Part shown: positions 35,403-43,624 of the stretch, piece after piece | Layout of the letters: each line of letters opens with the position of its first letter | How positions within the stretch are numbered: position 1 is the stretch's first letter | Assembly (NCBI GenBank): GCA_018240435.1 | Contig: JAFEFT010000006.1 | Coordinates: 1-45,979, forward strand | DNA: 45,979 bases | Source: Pseudomonadota bacterium | Lineage (GTDB): Bacteria > Pseudomonadota > Gammaproteobacteria > Xanthomonadales > Xanthomonadaceae | Direction: 5' to 3' | Program-made: the position numbers and the translations under genes | Notes under the pieces: generated by a model | Databases searched by the model: none | The model's input: only the letters and a program-made list of their open reading frames with translations | Told to the model about the DNA's origin: nothing

Positions 35403-35678
35403 ATGGCCAATATCGACATCCGCCGCCCCCACGACCGCAGCCCCCAGCAGGCACGCGCCGCCGTCGAACGAGTGGCGGCCAAGATCGCCGCCAAATTCGG
35501 CATCCGCCACGCCTGGAACGGCGACGAACTCGACTTCCACGGCAGCGGCGTGCGCGGCCGCATCGTGCTGGCACCCAGGCAAGTACACCTCACCGCCAGC
35601 CTCGGCTTCCCGGTATCGATGTTCCGCAACTCGATCGAGTCGGAGATCCACAACTATCTCGATCGCGAGTTTGGTTGA
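35403..35678 (+). CDS. Polyhydroxyalkanoic acid system family protein
   Basis: This 91-residue protein matches the small PHA-system family (PHA_gran_rgn): MANIDIRRPHDRSPQQARAA, then VAAKIAAKFGIRHAWNGDEL, GVRGRIVLAPRQVHLTASLG and SIESEIHNYLDREFG. Members are encoded near PHA synthases or phasins and are thought to act at the granule surface. The phasin-like genes at 38028 and 42064 in this window support the assignment, though no PHA synthase gene is seen. It ends just before a heptanucleotide satellite. Confidence 0.85.
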   Translation: MANIDIRRPHDRSPQQARAAVERVAAKIAAKFGIRHAWNGDELDFHGSGVRGRIVLAPRQVHLTASLGFPVSMFRNSIESEIHNYLDREFG

Positions 35679-35685
35679 TTTGTTC

Positions 35686-35741
35686 GGGAATCGGGAATCG
35701 GGAATTGGGAATCGGAACTCGGAACTCGGAACTCGGAACTC
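35686..35741. repeat. Heptanucleotide satellite, eight units
   Basis: Eight 7-bp units run without gaps: GGGAATC, GGGAATC, GGGAATT, GGGAATC, then GGAACTC four times. It lies in the short gap after the PHA-system gene. A second satellite of the same period follows at 35781. Confidence 0.85.
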
Positions 35742-35769
35742 GGGAAAACGACAGACTACTGCCTACTGT

Positions 35770-36636
35770 CTACTGACTTTCCTCTGTCCTCTGTCCTCTG
35801 TCCTCTGTCCTCTGTCCTCTGTCCTCTGTTCTCTGTCCTCCGTCCTCTGTCCTCTGCCCCCCAAACGGATCGCGCTCGCCGGCGAACAGTCGTCGTGACA
35901 CTTCAGCCTCCTGCGCGACGATGCGGCCCACGAAATCGGCGCCGCCACCGAGGTGACGAAACGCGCCGAAACCGCGTTCGAGGAACGATTGCAAGGCATC
36001 CAGCCCAGCCAGCCGCGCCGGTACCCGGCACATCCTGAGCAGGTTCCACAGCGCCGGCAGTTGCACCGCGTGATCGAGCGCCTCGCCGATGCGCGCGACC
36101 AGCGCGATCTGGTGGCGCCGCAGGCGCGGGCAGCCGACGGCACGATACGCGGCGGCGTAGGTGTGCTCATCGATGGTCGCTGCCGCCGGCAGCACCTGTG
36201 CCAGCCATGCCGCCATGCGCAGGTCGAAGGCATGGCTGAGGCTGGCCAGCTCGATGCCGTCGGCGGCGGTGACCAGCATCCGCCGCGGCAGCAGTTTGGC
36301 CATCTTCGGCAGCACCCGCGCGAGGTCACGATCGCGGGCGGAAAAATCGCGATCGCCGTACAGGTCTTCGAGGAAGAACAGTGCCGCCGGGCGGGTGCGC
36401 GCATCGTCGAGAAAACCGGCGAAACTGCGCGCCAGCCGTTGCTGCTGCCAATGCTGCAATCGTCCGAGGAACGGGTCGGCGTTGCGCGGCTCGCGCTGCC
36501 GGTCGTGCAGATCGCGATGCCACTGCAAGCGTTGCAGCAGGCGCGCGCGCAAGGGCGCCGGCAGCGCGTCAGGGCCGTTGGCGGGTGGCGATCGGGCTGG
36601 CATCGAGGCAGTCGACGTCGTCGCGTTGCGGTGCAT
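35770..36636 (-). CDS. Conserved protein of unknown function with repeat-encoded C-terminus
   Basis: This 288-residue protein has a core I recognise only as an uncharacterised conserved family, with ALFFLEDLYGDRDFSARDRD, LARVLPKMAKLLPRRMLVTA and a helical C-terminal part (LWNLLRMCRVPARLAGLDAL, FLERGFGAFRHLGGGADFV). No catalytic motif stands out. The last 29 residues (repeats of GQRTEDR) are encoded by a 7-bp satellite and are not part of the family. The start at 36636 is the first ATG giving the Ala/Pro-rich N-terminus. It diverges from the patatin gene with 47 bp between, so the two may be coregulated. Confidence 0.72.
   Translation of the reverse strand: MHRNATTSTASMPARSPPANGPDALPAPLRARLLQRLQWHRDLHDRQREPRNADPFLGRLQHWQQQRLARSFAGFLDDARTRPAALFFLEDLYGDRDFSARDRDLARVLPKMAKLLPRRMLVTAADGIELASLSHAFDLRMAAWLAQVLPAAATIDEHTYAAAYRAVGCPRLRRHQIALVARIGEALDHAVQLPALWNLLRMCRVPARLAGLDALQSFLERGFGAFRHLGGGADFVGRIVAQEAEVSRRLFAGERDPFGGQRTEDGGQRTEDRGQRTEDRGQRTEESQ
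35781..35856. repeat. Heptanucleotide satellite inside a coding 3' end, about 11 units
   Basis: Ten contiguous CCTCTGT units (two with one change) plus a partial one. On the minus strand they encode the GQRTEDR heptapeptide at the end of the gene at 35770-36636. Because 7 and 3 share no factor, the array reads as the same heptapeptide in all three frames. Confidence 0.9.
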
Positions 36637-36683
36637 CGTGCGAATTGTCCCATCGACGCTACAATCGTTGCCACCGCCATCGG

Positions 36684-37937
36684 ATGCAGGTTCGCATGCT
36701 GCAGATCCAGCCCGCCAGCCAACCCGGCCAGACGCCACCTCGCATCGGACTGGCGATCGCCGGCGGCGGGCCCATCGGCGGAATGTACGAGCTGGGCGCC
36801 TTGCGCGCGCTCGACGATGCGATCGACGGCCTCGATCTGGCGCGGCTCGAGGTGTATGTCGGCGTCAGCTCCGGTGCCTTCCTGGCCGCCGGACTGGCCA
36901 ACCGGATGAGCACCGAAGAAATGTGCCGGATCTTCATCACCGGCCAGGACGATCGCCTGCGCTTTCAGCCCGAATCCTTCCTGCGCCCGGCCCTGGGCGA
37001 GTTCGTGCGGCGCAGCGCGCGCCTGCCCGGCCTGGTGGCGGGCTGGGCCCGCGACGTGGTCACCCGCGGCCGCAGCACGCGCCTGAGCGACGTGATGGTG
37101 CGCTTCTCGGCGCTGATCCCGCCGGGCTTGTTCGACAACGCCGGGGTCGAGCGGTTCTTGCGCGAAGTGTTTTCGGTGCGCGGCCGCAGCAACGACTTTC
37201 GCCATTTGCCGGCGCCGCTGTACGTGGTCGCGGTCGACATCAATACGGGTGCGACCGTGCGTTTCGGCAGCAAGGGCTGGGACGACGTGCCGATCTCGCG
37301 CGCGGTGCAGGCCAGCGGCGCGATGCCGGGCCTGTATCCGCCGGTGGCGATTCGCGGCCACCACTTCGTCGATGGCGCCCTGCGGCGGACGATGCACGCA
37401 TCGGTCGCGCTCGGGCATGGCGTCGATTTGCTGCTGGGCATCAACCCGATGGTGCCCTTCGACGCCGCCGCCGCCCACGTCGCCGGCCGCCGCCGCACCA
37501 ATCTCGTCGATGGCGGCCTGCCGGTGGTGTTGTCGCAGGCGGTGCGCACGGTGCTGCAATCGCGGGCGCAGGTCGGGCTGTCGCGCTACGCGCAGGACTT
37601 CCCGGCCACCGACCAGATCTTCCTCGAACCCGACGCCAGCGATCGCCGCACCTTCTTCACCAACGTGTTCAGCTTCGCCTCGCGGCTCGCGATCTGTCAG
37701 CACGCGTATCGCGTCACCTTGAACGACCTCGCCCGCCGCCGCGACGAACTGGCGCCGATCCTGCAGCGGCATGGCCTGAGCCTGCGCGCCGCGGTGATCG
37801 ACGACCCACGCCGCGGCTTGGTCGACGGCATGGGCCTGCGCACGCACCCGACCGATACCACCGAGCGTCTGCGCCGCGCGCTGGACGATGTCGAGGCGGA
37901 ACTGCGCCGCCGCCGGCATGCGCATCCAGCCGCCTGA
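36684..37937 (+). CDS. Patatin-like phospholipase
   Basis: This 417-residue protein has the patatin fold's three key sites: the oxyanion loop GLAIAGGGPIGGMYELGALR, the nucleophile elbow VYVGVSSGAFLAAGLANRMS (GxSxG) and the catalytic aspartate in HHFVDGALRRTMHASVALGH (DGA). The dyad is therefore complete. The C-terminal 150 residues are an extension seen in bacterial members (TFFTNVFSFASRLAICQHAY). No signal peptide is present. Substrates could be phospholipids or acylglycerols. An ATG at 36696 has a somewhat better ribosome site and is a possible start. It lies beside PHA-granule genes, where patatin-like proteins and depolymerases also occur. Confidence 0.9.
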   Translation: MQVRMLQIQPASQPGQTPPRIGLAIAGGGPIGGMYELGALRALDDAIDGLDLARLEVYVGVSSGAFLAAGLANRMSTEEMCRIFITGQDDRLRFQPESFLRPALGEFVRRSARLPGLVAGWARDVVTRGRSTRLSDVMVRFSALIPPGLFDNAGVERFLREVFSVRGRSNDFRHLPAPLYVVAVDINTGATVRFGSKGWDDVPISRAVQASGAMPGLYPPVAIRGHHFVDGALRRTMHASVALGHGVDLLLGINPMVPFDAAAAHVAGRRRTNLVDGGLPVVLSQAVRTVLQSRAQVGLSRYAQDFPATDQIFLEPDASDRRTFFTNVFSFASRLAICQHAYRVTLNDLARRRDELAPILQRHGLSLRAAVIDDPRRGLVDGMGLRTHPTDTTERLRRALDDVEAELRRRRHAHPAA

Positions 37938-38027
37938 GGTCGACGCCGGCGATGGTGTGAATGCTCTAGTGCGTGCGCCGAAACTGGGCGCCAGTTCCCA
38001 ACCGACCCGACCCGAAAGGATCTTCCG

Positions 38028-38609
38028 ATGGCCAAGCTCAAATCCTCCGCGCGCGCCAAGCCCGCCCCCGAAGCGACCAGCACGCAAGACAAGACCGAGC
38101 AGTTGCGCCGCTCGATCAGCGATGCCGCCCAGCAGATCTGGATGGCAGGCGTCGGCGCCTTCACCCGTGCCCAGGAAGAAGGCACGCGCCTGTTCGAGGC
38201 GCTGGTCAAGGAAGGCATGAACATCGAAAGCCGCACCCGCAGTCTGGCCGGCGGCAAGGTCGACGCCGTGCGCGAAGCGGTCGGCGAGAAGGTCGGCGCC
38301 GTCCGTGGCCACGCCGCCGATACCTGGGATCGACTGGAGAAGGTGTTCGAAGATCGCGTGCAGCGGGCCCTCAATCGCCTCGGCGTGCCCGGCCGCGACG
38401 AGATCGCCGCGCTGATCGATCGCGTCGACCAGCTCAACGCCGAACTGCGCAAGCTTTCCGGCGCGCCGGCGACGACCGAAGTCAAGGCGCGCAAGGCCCC
38501 TGCCCGCGCGCCGGCGACCAGCAACGCGGCAACGCGCAAAGCCGCCGCCAAGGCGCCGCGCAAGCCGGCCAAGAAGGACGTCGCCAGCAAGGCCGCCAAC
38601 GCCGACTGA
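38028..38609 (+). CDS. Phasin-family PHA granule-associated protein (PhaF/PhaI-like)
   Basis: This 193-residue protein has a phasin-like helical domain at about residues 20-140 (LRRSISDAAQQIWMAGVGAF; TRAQEEGTRLFEALVKEGMN; EKVFEDRVQRALNRLGVPGR; DEIAALIDRVDQLNAELRKL) and a Lys/Ala/Pro-rich tail (APARAPATSNAATRKAAAKA, then KKDVASKAAN) like the histone-like tail of PhaF. Phasins coat PHA granules, and PhaF-type tails bind DNA and help distribute granules at division. The ATG at 38028 follows CGAAAGGATC. It is monocistronic, with repeat-rich DNA downstream. Confidence 0.9.
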   Translation: MAKLKSSARAKPAPEATSTQDKTEQLRRSISDAAQQIWMAGVGAFTRAQEEGTRLFEALVKEGMNIESRTRSLAGGKVDAVREAVGEKVGAVRGHAADTWDRLEKVFEDRVQRALNRLGVPGRDEIAALIDRVDQLNAELRKLSGAPATTEVKARKAPARAPATSNAATRKAAAKAPRKPAKKDVASKAANAD

Positions 38610-38729
38610 AGGCACCGGCATCGCCTGCGGCAACGCTCACTCGACGGCGCCTGCGGGCGCCGTCGTCGTTGCCGGCGATCGCGTCTTCCTGATGTGCAGG
38701 CTGGCTCGGTTGCGAAGATCGCGCGCAAA

Positions 38730-38834
38730 GCCGTCCATGGCTCCTCGAAAAACGTCGCGCTATCGACTGCGGCTTCGTTGCAAGGCAATCGCGAGGTGCC
38801 ATCCATGGCGCGTCTGCCGGTCGCCATCCATGGC
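38730..38834. repeat. Cluster of three GCC(A/G)TCCATGGC palindromic repeats
   Basis: GCCGTCCATGGC at 38730-38741, GCCATCCATGGC at 38798-38809 and the same at 38823-38834. They lie in the 277-bp gap between the convergent phasin and acyl-CoA reductase genes. REP-like elements of this kind are common in Xanthomonadales intergenic DNA. No gene is present in the gap. Confidence 0.65.
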
Positions 38835-38850
38835 TCCCCAGCCAATGCGC

Positions 38851-38873
38851 GCGAACTGCCACTGGCAGTTCGC
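38851..38873 (-). terminator. Perfect 11-bp palindrome after the acyl-CoA reductase gene
   Basis: GCGAACTGCCA (38851-38861) and TGGCAGTTCGC (38863-38873) are exact complements around one base. It lies 13 bp downstream of the minus-strand stop at 38887, a terminator position, but no T-run follows. It may be a factor-dependent terminator or one more palindromic repeat. Confidence 0.4.
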
Positions 38874-38886
38874 AAGCGCGCCTTGG

Positions 38887-40875
38887 CTACCAATGCACAC
38901 CGCGCATCAGTGAGGCGAAGGCGATCTGCTCGTTGCTTGGCTGCGCCGCCTCGCCGGCGCCCTTGCCGCCCTTGGCGGCCGCCGAGTCGGGGAACAGTTC
39001 GAACGCGGTGTTCATCACCACCTCGTACATCTTCGGCGCCAGTGCATTGATGGTGGCGGCGAAGATGCCCAGGCGAGTGGCGATGCGGCTGGGGCGCTCG
39101 ATGATGGCCTGCACGACGAGGTCGGCGGCTTCTTCCGGCGACAGCGTCGGCACCGATTCGTACATCTTGGTCGGCGCGATCATCGCCGTCTTCACCAGCG
39201 GCATGTTGATCGTCGTGAAGGCGATGTTCTTGCCGGAGAATTCGGCCTGCGCGCAGCGGCTGAACGCATCCAGCGCCGCCTTGCTGGCGACGTAGGCGGA
39301 GAATCGCGGCGAATTGGCGAGCACGCCGATCGAGCTGATGTTGATGATGTGGCCGCGCCGGCGCTCGGTCATCTTCGGCAGCAGGCCCATGATCAGGCGC
39401 AGCGAACCGAAGTAGTTGAGCTGCATGGTGCGTTCGAAATCGTGGAAGCGATCGTAGGACAGCTCGATCGAGCGCCGGATCGAACGGCCGGCGTTGTTGA
39501 CCAGCACATCGACGTGGCCGTGGTCCTTGAGGATCGTCTGCACCAGGCGATCGCAATCGGCCAGATCGGCCAGGTCGGCCCTGTATGCGAAGCACTTGCC
39601 GCCAGCGGCGATGATTTCGTCGCGGGTGGCATGCAGTTCCTCCTCGCCGCGGGCGACGATGATGGTCTTGGCGCCGGCCCCGGCGACCTTCAGCGCGGCG
39701 GCCTTGCCGATGCCGGCCGAGCCGCCGGTGATCACCACCACCTTGCCGTTGACCTTGCCCTTGAGCGAGTGGTCGACGAACAGATCCGGATCGAGGTGGC
39801 GCTCCCAGTAATCCCACAGCCGCCACGCATAGGTCTCCAGCGCCGGCACCACGATCTTGCTGCCCTTGAGCGCGCGCTCGGCCTCGCGATTGTCGAAGCG
39901 GGTGGGATAAGTGATGAACTTCAACGCCTGCCTGGGAATGCGCAGGTCGCGCAGCACCGCGTTCAGCAGCCGCTTGACCGGCGGCAGGCTGCCGAGCGCG
40001 GCGCGCATCGGATACGGGATGAACGAAAACATGCGGGCGTCGATGCGCATCGTCATCTCCGGCGCGTGGCCGGCGCGGCAGAAGGTATTGAGCACCTCGC
40101 CCACGCGCTGCGGATCGGGGTCGACGAGGTGGAAGCACTTGCCGTCCAGGCCCTTCTTGTGGGCGATGTGATCCATCGCATCGGCGATGAAATCGACCGG
40201 CACGATGTTGATGCGACCGCCCTCGAGGCCGAGCATCGGCATCCACTGCGGCAGCATCTGCCGCATCTTCTTGATCAGCGGGAACAGGTAGTACGGGCCG
40301 TCGATCTTGTCCATCTCGCCGGTCTGCGAATGGCCCACGACCATGCCCGGGCGATAGATGCGCCACGGGATCTTGCACTCATGCCGCACCAGCCCTTCCG
40401 AATCGTGCTTGGTGCGCAGATACGGATCGTCGAGATCTTCGGCCTCGTCGAACATGTCCTCGCGGAACACGCCGGTGTACAGGCCGGCGGCGGCGATCGA
40501 ACTGGTGTGGTGGAAACATCCGGCCTTGAGCGCGGTGGCCAGTTCGATGGCGTGGCGGGTGCCATCGATGTTGGCCACGCGCTGGCTGTCGGCGTCGGCT
40601 TGCAGGTCGTAGATCGCCGCCAGATGGAAAACGTGATCGATCTTGCCGGCCAGCGCGCGGATCTTCGCCGGCGCCAGACCGAGCTTGGGCGATGCCAAGT
40701 CGCCGGTCACCGGCAGCACGCGCTTGCGATCCCAGCCCATCTTGTCGGCGATGGCCTCGAATTTCTTTTCCGAACCCTTGCGCAGCACCAGGTGAACGGT
40801 GCCCTTGCGCGCGAGCAGGTTGCTGACGAGGTAACGGCCGATGAAACCGGTGCCGCCGGTGACGAGATAATTCAT
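38887..40875 (-). CDS. Two-domain SDR protein, fatty acyl-CoA reductase-like
   Basis: This 662-residue protein joins two Rossmann domains. Residues 1-360 are of the NAD-binding_4/3-beta-HSD type (NYLVTGGTGFIGRYLVSNLL; FHLAAIYDL; HHTSSIAAAGLYTG), which in related proteins handles acyl-CoA thioesters. Residues 370-620 are a classical SDR (KVVVITGGSAGIGKAAALKV; VDVLVNNAGRS; NISSIGVLANSPRFSAYVAS with YVASK). The layout is that of mycobacterial AcrA1-type fatty acyl-CoA reductases, which make aldehydes or alcohols from acyl-CoA. No PhaB-like length or motif favours a PHA precursor role. It is divergent from an acyl-CoA-binding protein gene, which supports an acyl-CoA substrate. Confidence 0.85.
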   Translation of the reverse strand: MNYLVTGGTGFIGRYLVSNLLARKGTVHLVLRKGSEKKFEAIADKMGWDRKRVLPVTGDLASPKLGLAPAKIRALAGKIDHVFHLAAIYDLQADADSQRVANIDGTRHAIELATALKAGCFHHTSSIAAAGLYTGVFREDMFDEAEDLDDPYLRTKHDSEGLVRHECKIPWRIYRPGMVVGHSQTGEMDKIDGPYYLFPLIKKMRQMLPQWMPMLGLEGGRINIVPVDFIADAMDHIAHKKGLDGKCFHLVDPDPQRVGEVLNTFCRAGHAPEMTMRIDARMFSFIPYPMRAALGSLPPVKRLLNAVLRDLRIPRQALKFITYPTRFDNREAERALKGSKIVVPALETYAWRLWDYWERHLDPDLFVDHSLKGKVNGKVVVITGGSAGIGKAAALKVAGAGAKTIIVARGEEELHATRDEIIAAGGKCFAYRADLADLADCDRLVQTILKDHGHVDVLVNNAGRSIRRSIELSYDRFHDFERTMQLNYFGSLRLIMGLLPKMTERRRGHIINISSIGVLANSPRFSAYVASKAALDAFSRCAQAEFSGKNIAFTTINMPLVKTAMIAPTKMYESVPTLSPEEAADLVVQAIIERPSRIATRLGIFAATINALAPKMYEVVMNTAFELFPDSAAAKGGKGAGEAAQPSNEQIAFASLMRGVHW

Positions 40876-41071
40876 CGCGATTGCTCCTGAGATGCCAAGA
40901 TTCGCGGCTCGCCGTGCGCCTGCACCCTGCCGCCGCCTTCGCCACGGTGCCAGAGCGCGGCGGCACTGGCAATCGCCGCCATACGCTGGCGTTTGCCGCC
41001 GGCAGGGGGCATGCTATCACCCAGTCCGCGCAGCGGCGCCGCGCCGCGCCAATCCTTTCGGGAGGCAAGCC

Positions 41072-41329
41072 ATGGCCGACATCAAAGCCGAGTTCGAACA
41101 GGCCGCCGAAGCGGTCAAGACCCTCACCCAGCGTCCCGACAACGACGTCCTGCTCAAGCTTTACGCGCTCTACAAGCAAGGCTCGGAAGGTGATGTCAAC
41201 GGCGCCAAGCCGGGCTTTTTCGACTTCGTCGGCAGCGCCAAGTACGAGGCGTGGGAAAAGCTCAAGGGCACCAAGCCCGAGGAGGCGATGAAGAAATACA
41301 TCGCCACCGTCAAGTCGTTGATGAAGTAA
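41072..41329 (+). CDS. Acyl-CoA-binding protein
   Basis: This 85-residue protein is a four-helix ACBP, binding medium- and long-chain acyl-CoA in the cytoplasm. Typical segments are ADIKAEFEQAAEAVKTLTQR, DVLLKLYALYKQGSEGDVNG and KPGFFDFVGSAKYEAWEKLK, with the conserved YKQ and KWxAW-type residues. The start has GGGAGG upstream. ACBP is uncommon in bacteria but frequent in Xanthomonadales. It is divergent from the acyl-CoA reductase and 43 bp upstream of a TetR regulator, so the two plus-strand genes may be cotranscribed. Confidence 0.95.
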   Translation: MADIKAEFEQAAEAVKTLTQRPDNDVLLKLYALYKQGSEGDVNGAKPGFFDFVGSAKYEAWEKLKGTKPEEAMKKYIATVKSLMK

Positions 41330-41372
41330 GCCGCCGGCACGCCGGCTCGCCGGCCGCCGCGAGCGCGCACGC

Positions 41373-41999
41373 ATGGCACGCCAGACCAAGCAGCGCATCC
41401 TCGACGCCAGCCTCGCCCTGTTCAATGCCCAGGGCGAGCCGAACGTCACCACCAATCACATCGCCGACGATCTCGAGATCAGTCCCGGCAACCTGTACTA
41501 CCACTTCCGCAACAAGGACGACATCATCGAGCAGATCTTCGTGCGCTTCGAAGAGCGCATGGACAAGGCGCTGGCGGCGCCCGCCGATCGCCTGCCCGAG
41601 CTCGAAGACGTCTGGTTGCAATTGCACCTGGTGTTCGAGTGCATCTCCGAATACCGCTTCCTGTATCGCGACCTGGTCGACATCCTCAGTCGCAACCGCA
41701 GCCTGCGCCTGCGCTTCGCGCGCATCCTCAAGCGCGCCGCCGGCAGCGCCAGCGACATCATGCGCGGGTTGGTACGCAGCGGCGCGATGCGCGCCTCGGC
41801 GGCCGAGGTCGAGGCGACCGCGACCAACATCCTCGTCATCGCCACCTTCTGGCTGAACTACGCCAGCGTGCGCGGCGATCGCGACGAAAACACGTCGATC
41901 CGGCTCGGCATCGTGCAGGTGATGATGCTGGTGGCGCCGTTCCTGCGTGATTCCGAACGACTGCATCTGAACAATCTGATCCGCGCCTACGAGAACTGA
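41373..41999 (+). CDS. TetR-family transcriptional regulator
   Basis: This 208-residue regulator has an N-terminal TetR HTH (RQTKQRILDASLALFNAQGE, then VTTNHIADDLEISPGNLYYH FRNKDDI) at residues 1-50 and a helical ligand-binding C-terminal domain with YRFLYRDLVDILSRN and a hydrophobic ATNILVIATFWLNY helix. TetR proteins near lipid genes usually sense acyl-CoA or fatty acids. Its place beside an acyl-CoA-binding protein and an acyl-CoA reductase makes regulation of these genes likely, but no operator was identified. Confidence 0.93.
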   Translation: MARQTKQRILDASLALFNAQGEPNVTTNHIADDLEISPGNLYYHFRNKDDIIEQIFVRFEERMDKALAAPADRLPELEDVWLQLHLVFECISEYRFLYRDLVDILSRNRSLRLRFARILKRAAGSASDIMRGLVRSGAMRASAAEVEATATNILVIATFWLNYASVRGDRDENTSIRLGIVQVMMLVAPFLRDSERLHLNNLIRAYEN

Positions 42000-42013
42000 A
42001 CCCCGCGCAGACG

Positions 42014-42039
42014 ACGACGCCCGGCGAACCGGGCGTCGT
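42014..42039. terminator. Hairpin between convergent TetR and phasin genes
   Basis: ACGACGCCCGG (42014-42024) and CCGGGCGTCGT (42029-42039) pair perfectly across a CGAA loop. The position between two convergent genes fits a bidirectional terminator, though no T-run is present on either side. Confidence 0.5.
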
Positions 42040-42063
42040 GGCTGCATCGTCGATCGCGGAATC

Positions 42064-42483
42064 TCACGCGGCCTTGCGTGCCTTGCGCCGCGCCACCGGC
42101 TTGCTCGCCTTGCGACCGCGGCGCGCCTTGGGCTTGGTCTTGACGATGCCCAAACGGGCGGCGACGCCCTCGAAGCGGCCCAGCAACGGTTGCACGCGCG
42201 ATTGTGCCTGCGCGGCGACTTCGCCGGCCGTGGTGAGGATGCGCGTGCGCAACGCATCGGCGCGCGCGCCGATGGCGCGGCGGTATTCGCTGCCGGTCTC
42301 GCCCAGTCCTTCGATCATGATGCTGGTGGCGGCCGGCACCCGGCCGGCGATGGCGATGGCTTCCTGCACGGCCGCGCCGGCATTGCGGCGGGCCAGCGAA
42401 ACCGCGCCGATGCCGGCCAGCATGAACTCACGCGCGCCCGGGCGCTGACGATTGACGGGAGTGGCTTCGATCGTCGTGCTCAT
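42064..42483 (-). CDS. Phasin-like protein
   Basis: This 139-residue protein resembles small phasins: a helical, amphipathic body (REFMLAGIGAVSLARRNAGA; AVQEAIAIAGRVPAATSIMI; GSEYRRAIGARADALRTRIL) and a Lys/Arg-rich tail (KTKPKARRGRKASKPVARRK). It probably coats PHA granules or binds DNA through the basic tail. The start at 42483 has AGGAGG upstream. It is the second phasin-like gene of the window and converges on the TetR gene. A general apolipoprotein-like role is an alternative. Confidence 0.75.
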   Translation of the reverse strand: MSTTIEATPVNRQRPGAREFMLAGIGAVSLARRNAGAAVQEAIAIAGRVPAATSIMIEGLGETGSEYRRAIGARADALRTRILTTAGEVAAQAQSRVQPLLGRFEGVAARLGIVKTKPKARRGRKASKPVARRKARKAA

Positions 42484-42676
42484 GTTCGCCTCCTGATGGC
42501 GATGGGGATTGATGGATCGCTTCGACGGCGAGCAGTATCCAAACAAACGTTTGAGCAATGGCACTAGCCGATGCCGTTGCACTATGGTGATTTCGACCCA
42601 CGCATGTCACCGCGTGGCCTTGCCAGCGCCACGATCCGGGGACATGCTCGCGATCACGACTCTTCAGGAGATTCCG

Positions 42677-43531
42677 ATGGCCGCCAAATCCGCTACCTGG
42701 GCTGCATTTCCACACGCCGGCAAGGGCTTCGACTACGCCGGCGACAAACTCAAGGCCGCCTGGGGCGGCCTGCACGCCGGCGATTGCGAGCCCTTCCCCG
42801 ACCTCAAGCGTGCCGGCGCGCTGCTCAAGGCGATGCCCAAGGCACCCAAGGGCATGGACGCGGCCAAACTCGCCGAGACCCTGCAGGAAGCCTGGCGCGC
42901 CTTCCATCGCGGCGACTTCCACGACGCCTTCGTGCTCGGCGACGCACTCGGCCCGCTCGGTGCGTCGGTGGCGATCAAGGCGCTGGGCATTCATGCCACT
43001 TACCTCGTCGACGACGAAGCGGAAAAACTCAAACGTTTTGAGAAGGCCGTCGAGCTGGCCGAAAAGGCCGTCGCCGCCCTGCCCGACGAGGCCAATTCGC
43101 ACTATCGCAAAGCCTACGCGCTGGGCCGCTACAGCCAGGGCATCAGCATCGGCAAGGCGTTGACGATGGGCCTGGCCGGCAAGGCAAAAGCATCGCTCGA
43201 AGCAACCTTGGCGATCGCGCCCAAGCACGCCGAAGCGCATCTGGCGCTGGCGGTGTTCCACGCCGAGGTGATCAGCAAGGTCGGCGCGATGATCGGCGGC
43301 CTGACGTACGGCGCCAAGGCCGCCGCCGCCGATGAGCACATCAAGACCGCGCTCAAGCTCACCCCGAACTCGCCCATCGCCCACGTCGAGCATGCCAACG
43401 TGCTGCTCCTGCTCAAGGGTGCCAAGGGCGAAGATGCGGCCGCCGGCGAATTCGAGAAGGCCAGCAAGCTCAAACCGCTCGACGCCATGGAAAAACTCGA
43501 CCTCGAATACGCCCGCGCCCAGATCGAATGA
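42677..43531 (+). CDS. TPR-repeat protein
   Basis: This 284-residue protein is helical and contains degenerate tetratricopeptide repeats in its C-terminal two-thirds (KLKRFEKAVELAEKAVAALP; EANSHYRKAYALGRYSQGIS; KASLEATLAIAPKHAEAHLA; HIKTALKLTPNSPIAHVEHA). The N-terminal 60 residues are a separate part (AAKSATWAAFPHAGKGFDYA). No signal peptide or enzyme domain is seen, so a scaffold or assembly function is likely. The start at 42677 has CAGGAG upstream. It is next to a phasin gene, which makes granule association possible but unproven. Confidence 0.8.
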   Translation: MAAKSATWAAFPHAGKGFDYAGDKLKAAWGGLHAGDCEPFPDLKRAGALLKAMPKAPKGMDAAKLAETLQEAWRAFHRGDFHDAFVLGDALGPLGASVAIKALGIHATYLVDDEAEKLKRFEKAVELAEKAVAALPDEANSHYRKAYALGRYSQGISIGKALTMGLAGKAKASLEATLAIAPKHAEAHLALAVFHAEVISKVGAMIGGLTYGAKAAAADEHIKTALKLTPNSPIAHVEHANVLLLLKGAKGEDAAAGEFEKASKLKPLDAMEKLDLEYARAQIE

Positions 43532-43624
43532 CCGCTGGGGGGGCTGGATGCGGGCGCGTTTTGGTGTATGAATGGCACAGCGGTCGGCAACGGCCGCGCA
43601 CCCCCATCCACGAGGAATCCTGCC

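Noticed and set aside
35686-35856. CRISPR or VNTR with spacers
   Set aside because: The units are directly abutting 7-mers with no spacers; they are simple satellites.
37697-40378. 893-residue minus-strand open frame
   Set aside because: It overlaps the patatin, phasin and acyl-CoA reductase genes in other frames and has only low-complexity sequence.
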